Positions 6,614-8,700 of a stretch of 8,700 bases of DNA are shown in pieces. This DNA comes from Flammeovirgaceae bacterium (GTDB lineage: Bacteria > Bacteroidota > Bacteroidia > Cytophagales > Cyclobacteriaceae): contig JAKEEN010000061.1 in assembly GCA_022616575.1 (NCBI GenBank), positions 1 through 8,700 on the forward strand, read 5' to 3'. The position numbers and the translations under genes are program-made. Within the stretch, counting starts at the first letter, position 1; every line of letters begins with the position of its first letter. The notes under the pieces are model-generated. The model was given only the letters and a program-made list of their open reading frames with translations. It made no database searches and was not told the DNA's origin.

Positions 6614-6696
6614 GTACCCCCGATGGTCAGAAAGTCGAACCCGGTTTATTGAAGATTTGAAGCTTTTGTATAGGTTGGAGGCTGTCATTTTGCCTA
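6614..6696 (-). repeat. Direct repeat, copy B (right of higBA)
   Basis: The first 49 bases (6614-6662) match copy A at 43 of 49 positions in the same orientation, starting GTACCCC and ending GATTTGAAG. Weaker similarity runs on to GCCTA at 6696. On the - strand it is the 3' untranslated part of the message from 7279-6727, ending just before the terminator stem, exactly as copy A does for higBA. The two copies begin 872 bases apart, with higBA and its operator between them. Confidence 0.8.
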
Positions 6697-6726
6697 CGCT
6701 CCGTACTTCCTATCAGAGATAAAGCC

Positions 6727-6858
6727 TTAGTCTAACGAAGACATCATCTGACTTTTAGTAAGGTCCGTGATTATAAAAATGATAGCTGCAACTACAGCGG
6801 AAAACAGGAAAAGACGAAGGAAGAAATTCCGCCAAAACAAAACTTGATCGTGTTGCAT
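6727..6858 (-). CDS. Small single-span membrane protein, 43 residues
   Basis: A short frame beginning 10 bases after the stop of the SnoaL-like gene on the same strand. It encodes MQHDQVLFWRNFFLRLFL, then a strongly hydrophobic stretch (about residues 16-30, containing SAVVAAIIFII), and a polar tail TDLTKSQMMSSLD. An aromatic/basic N-terminal segment followed by one helix is a usual form of small inner-membrane proteins. The protein-like layout, the tight spacing behind the upstream gene and a terminator further downstream support a real gene. I do not recognise a family, and there is no Shine-Dalgarno sequence. It may be translationally tied to the upstream gene. Confidence 0.55.
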   Translation of the reverse strand: MQHDQVLFWRNFFLRLFLFSAVVAAIIFIITDLTKSQMMSSLD

Positions 6859-6868
6859 ACAGAATTAT

Positions 6869-7279
6869 TCAGCCTTTGAGTTGCTTCATTGCTGTACCCC
6901 AATCCTCCAGGTGATGCACGGATTTTAGCTTTCCATTTTCAACTGTATGAACATCAATGGTCATAATTTTGAATGACTTGGTTCCGTTTGTAGGCAAGCC
7001 CATAAAGTCGCCATTGGGTGTGCCGGTAGCAATGCTCCGTACAACATATTTATTTCCTTCATTGATAATTTCTTGAGGTTCCCATTTCAGGTCAGGGATC
7101 AACTTCCAGAAGAATCCAACTTGCCCGGTAAGCTGTTCTTTTCCCTTTGAATCCACCGAGCCATAAGATGTAAAATCATCGGCCAATACTTTCGACAATA
7201 CTTCGGCTGGTGTAGTTTCTGCATTTACGGTCAAAGCTTTCCTATAGAAAGCCGTCAACGCCTCTTTGTTCTTGTCCAT
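6869..7279 (-). CDS. SnoaL/NTF2-like protein (ester-cyclase type)
   Basis: The 136 residues match the SnoaL-like branch of the NTF2 cone-fold family. The N-terminal helix carries ALTAFYRKALT. A second helix with LSKVLADDFTSYGS follows, then a GQVGFFWKLIPDLKWEPQEI segment and beta strands with YVVRSIATGTPNGDFMGLP. The end is KLKSVHHLEDWGTAMKQL. PDLKW, the G-FMG-P motif and the His/Asp pair near the C-terminus are typical of SnoaL-like proteins. Members range from polyketide cyclases to proteins with no known substrate, so no reaction is assigned. There is no signal peptide, so it is cytoplasmic. It probably shares a transcript with the small membrane protein 10 bases downstream. A palindrome lies 43 bases upstream of the start. 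Confidence 0.85.
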   Translation of the reverse strand: MDKNKEALTAFYRKALTVNAETTPAEVLSKVLADDFTSYGSVDSKGKEQLTGQVGFFWKLIPDLKWEPQEIINEGNKYVVRSIATGTPNGDFMGLPTNGTKSFKIMTIDVHTVENGKLKSVHHLEDWGTAMKQLKG

Positions 7280-7321
7280 ATTTTTGTAGCTGTTAGGTTG
7301 AATTTCAACTCAAAGATGCAA

Positions 7322-7335
7322 GACTGCATGCAGTC
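7322..7335. promoter_or_regulatory. Perfect 14-base palindrome upstream of the SnoaL-like gene
   Basis: GACTGCATGCAGTC is fully self-complementary. It lies just upstream of a near-consensus -7 box (CATCTTTG on the - strand, 7311-7318, one mismatch), between it and the -33 region. A further small inverted repeat GTTGAA-T-TTCAAC sits in the leader at 7297-7309. Position and symmetry suggest a binding site for a dimeric regulator; no regulator gene is adjacent. Confidence 0.35.
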
Positions 7336-7415
7336 CGTAACGACACTTAAGGGTTCTTGAATGACACTTTTGCGCCCTGGAAAAGAAAGTATGTCTTAGG
7401 CTGACCCTTTTGGTA

Positions 7416-8480
7416 TTACCAACCACGCGCTTTCAACTCTTTTTCAAGTTGTTGGAACCCCGGTTTATCATTGCCCATACCCGAATAGGTTCGGAGACCG
7501 GTAGTTTGCAGGTATCCCCTGAATTCATCCAGGTATGGAAACCCGGATAAACCGTAATCAATTACCAATTGATCAACGTAAGCATCTGAGAGATCCGTTA
7601 GCCAAAGAAAGCCCATGAAATTTATCCTGTCTGCATGATTGTCCCAAAGCTTGAACATTTCAGAAATAAATTGTCGCTGCATTTCGTCTGAACTGTTGCA
7701 TACATCGCTTGTTTGGTAGCCACACTCAACAATAAAAACTGGAATATTTGGATAAAGATTTATCACTTCCTCAACGTCATCGTGCACTTGGATTGGAGGT
7801 TTTACTTTGAAATCAGCAAGTACAGGATAGTAACTGAGCACCATCATATCACTGTGTTCGTTTAGGTTCAAGATGTTGTCTTTGGCATCATAAACAGTGT
7901 AACCCCATGTGGTTTCAACACCTACAGGCATTGTGTTGCCCCAGAGCTTCTTAATGTATGCAAGGGCTGAGTCATAAAATACTTTGTAATTATCCCATTC
8001 ATCCGGATGGCTTTTGAGATAGTTGTCAACTTCAAGGCCCACGATGAAATTGTTGATATCTGCGTCTGGTGTTTTCTTGAACACGGAGTCCAATAGAGTT
8101 TTAAACCGGGTAATTACAACCGGATCATCGAAGTCCTTTCCATCCAAATCAGCAGGCAGAGCGCGGTTTACAGCATAAATAGGTGAAATATTCAGGGAAA
8201 GTTTTACTCCATGTGCCGAATAATAATCATTTGCGATTTCCAGGTACGAAAAATCAAAACCCGATGATGTTTCCATAAAATTCCAAGGAAGCGTTAAGGG
8301 TACCACATCAAGGCCAATGGATTTGGCGCGCAAAAATTCCGTATCATACGTATTCAGTTCGGCCTGCGTAATATGGATGCCCACCTGGCGCCCACCTTTT
8401 GGTTCCACAGGTTTTACACCATCATCTTTTGAACAAGCAATGGCTATGATCAAAAGGAAAATAATAGAACGTGTCTGCAT
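7416..8480 (-). CDS. Glycoside-hydrolase-like (clan A type TIM barrel) surface lipoprotein
   Basis: The 354-residue product begins with a lipoprotein signal peptide ending IAIAC, so Cys16 would be lipidated. The following SKDDG resembles a Bacteroidota surface-export signal. The rest reads as one TIM barrel: VGIHITQAEL, LDVVPLTLPWNFME, GVKLSLNISPIY, NNFIVGLEVDNYL, DMMVLSYYP, IPVFIVECGYQTS and FMGFLWLTDL are the strands in order. Glu150 (strand 4) and Glu252 (strand 7) are about 100 residues apart, the usual acid/base and nucleophile arrangement of clan GH-A. The strand 4 motif is LE rather than the common NE, so the assignment to a numbered GH family and a substrate is open. No carbohydrate-binding domain or SusC/SusD partner is present here. 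The gene upstream ends 19 bases before its ATG. Confidence 0.8.
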   Translation of the reverse strand: MQTRSIIFLLIIAIACSKDDGVKPVEPKGGRQVGIHITQAELNTYDTEFLRAKSIGLDVVPLTLPWNFMETSSGFDFSYLEIANDYYSAHGVKLSLNISPIYAVNRALPADLDGKDFDDPVVITRFKTLLDSVFKKTPDADINNFIVGLEVDNYLKSHPDEWDNYKVFYDSALAYIKKLWGNTMPVGVETTWGYTVYDAKDNILNLNEHSDMMVLSYYPVLADFKVKPPIQVHDDVEEVINLYPNIPVFIVECGYQTSDVCNSSDEMQRQFISEMFKLWDNHADRINFMGFLWLTDLSDAYVDQLVIDYGLSGFPYLDEFRGYLQTTGLRTYSGMGNDKPGFQQLEKELKARGW

Positions 8481-8499
8481 CTTACTTTTACTTTATTCT

Positions 8500-8700
8500 T
8501 TAACGCGCTACTCTTTCAACCTTTTGCTTTTGCCAAATCCGCTGCGATGAAAGCAATAGATTGTGAAGGAGGTTATGTAGAATATCGGACTGCACGCTAT
8601 CATTGGGGATTCTAAGTTCGGCTTCCATCCGGCCAATGGTGTCAGCTACAAAATCGTCATCACGTTTAACAGGAATTGTTGTGGTTGGATAAAGGCCATT
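8500..8700 (-). CDS. C-terminal end of an unidentified protein, possibly a shortened AraC-type regulator
   Basis: An open frame enters from the right edge and stops here after 66 visible residues. It runs NGLYPTTTIPV, then an acidic helical stretch (DDDFVADTIGRMEAEL), a leucine-rich helix (DILHNLLHNLLLSSQRIW) and a basic end, QKQKVERVAR. This order resembles the linker region between the N-terminal sensor and the DNA-binding part of AraC-family regulators. If so, the two helix-turn-helix motifs that should follow are missing, because the stop is only 19 bases before the next gene. The coding status is well supported; the family is a guess from a fragment. Confidence 0.5.
   Translation of the reverse strand, partial: NGLYPTTTIPVKRDDDFVADTIGRMEAELRIPNDSVQSDILHNLLHNLLLSSQRIWQKQKVERVAR

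Noticed and set aside
5808..6773. GTCCGTGATT shared by 5808-5817 and 6764-6773
   Set aside because: A 10-base match in a window of this size is expected by chance, and the second copy lies inside the small membrane gene, out of register with the direct repeats.

Overview
The window reads as chromosome of a Bacteroidota bacterium, most likely of the Cytophagales type. Four things support this. The large secreted protease ends in a type IX secretion (T9SS) sorting domain. Two lipoproteins carry acidic residues just after the lipid cysteine, like Bacteroidota surface-export signals. Most genes lack a Shine-Dalgarno sequence. Promoter candidates match the Bacteroidota -7 box TAnnTTTG. No rRNA gene, intact tRNA, IS element or CRISPR array is visible.

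Layout from left to right. The start of a lemA gene runs off the left edge (- strand). It is divergent from a small secreted protein of unknown function (324-701, +), followed by a 7-base-period repeat that forms a hairpin. Next is prfA, release factor 1 (794-1876, -). A 374-base non-coding stretch separates prfA from a divergent M57-type zinc metalloprotease lipoprotein (2251-3045, +). A bidirectional terminator separates that from a large S8 subtilisin-like protease with a T9SS tail (3098-5656, -). Then comes a higB-higA toxin-antitoxin operon (5826-6480, -). After it, all on the - strand, lie a SnoaL/NTF2-like protein (6869-7279) with a 43-residue single-span membrane protein downstream (6727-6858), a TIM-barrel glycoside-hydrolase-like lipoprotein (7416-8480), and the 3' end of an unidentified, possibly AraC-like gene that runs off the right edge.

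How the parts relate. Three unrelated products are predicted to leave the cytoplasm for the cell surface or medium: the M57 protease, the T9SS subtilase and the glycosidase-like lipoprotein. This suits a polymer-degrading lifestyle, but nothing shows they work together. higBA is an autonomous self-regulated module with its own operator and terminator.

The most unusual structure is a pair of direct repeats. A 49-base core with 43 identities, plus a weaker tail to about 82 bases, lies on both sides of higBA, and each copy sits next to a terminator hairpin. Read on the - strand, each copy is the 3' untranslated segment just before a terminator, and it contains GGTTCGA, resembling the T-loop of a tRNA. 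The repeats could be a recombination footprint that delivered higBA or a dispersed 3'-UTR element. Only copies elsewhere in the genome can decide.
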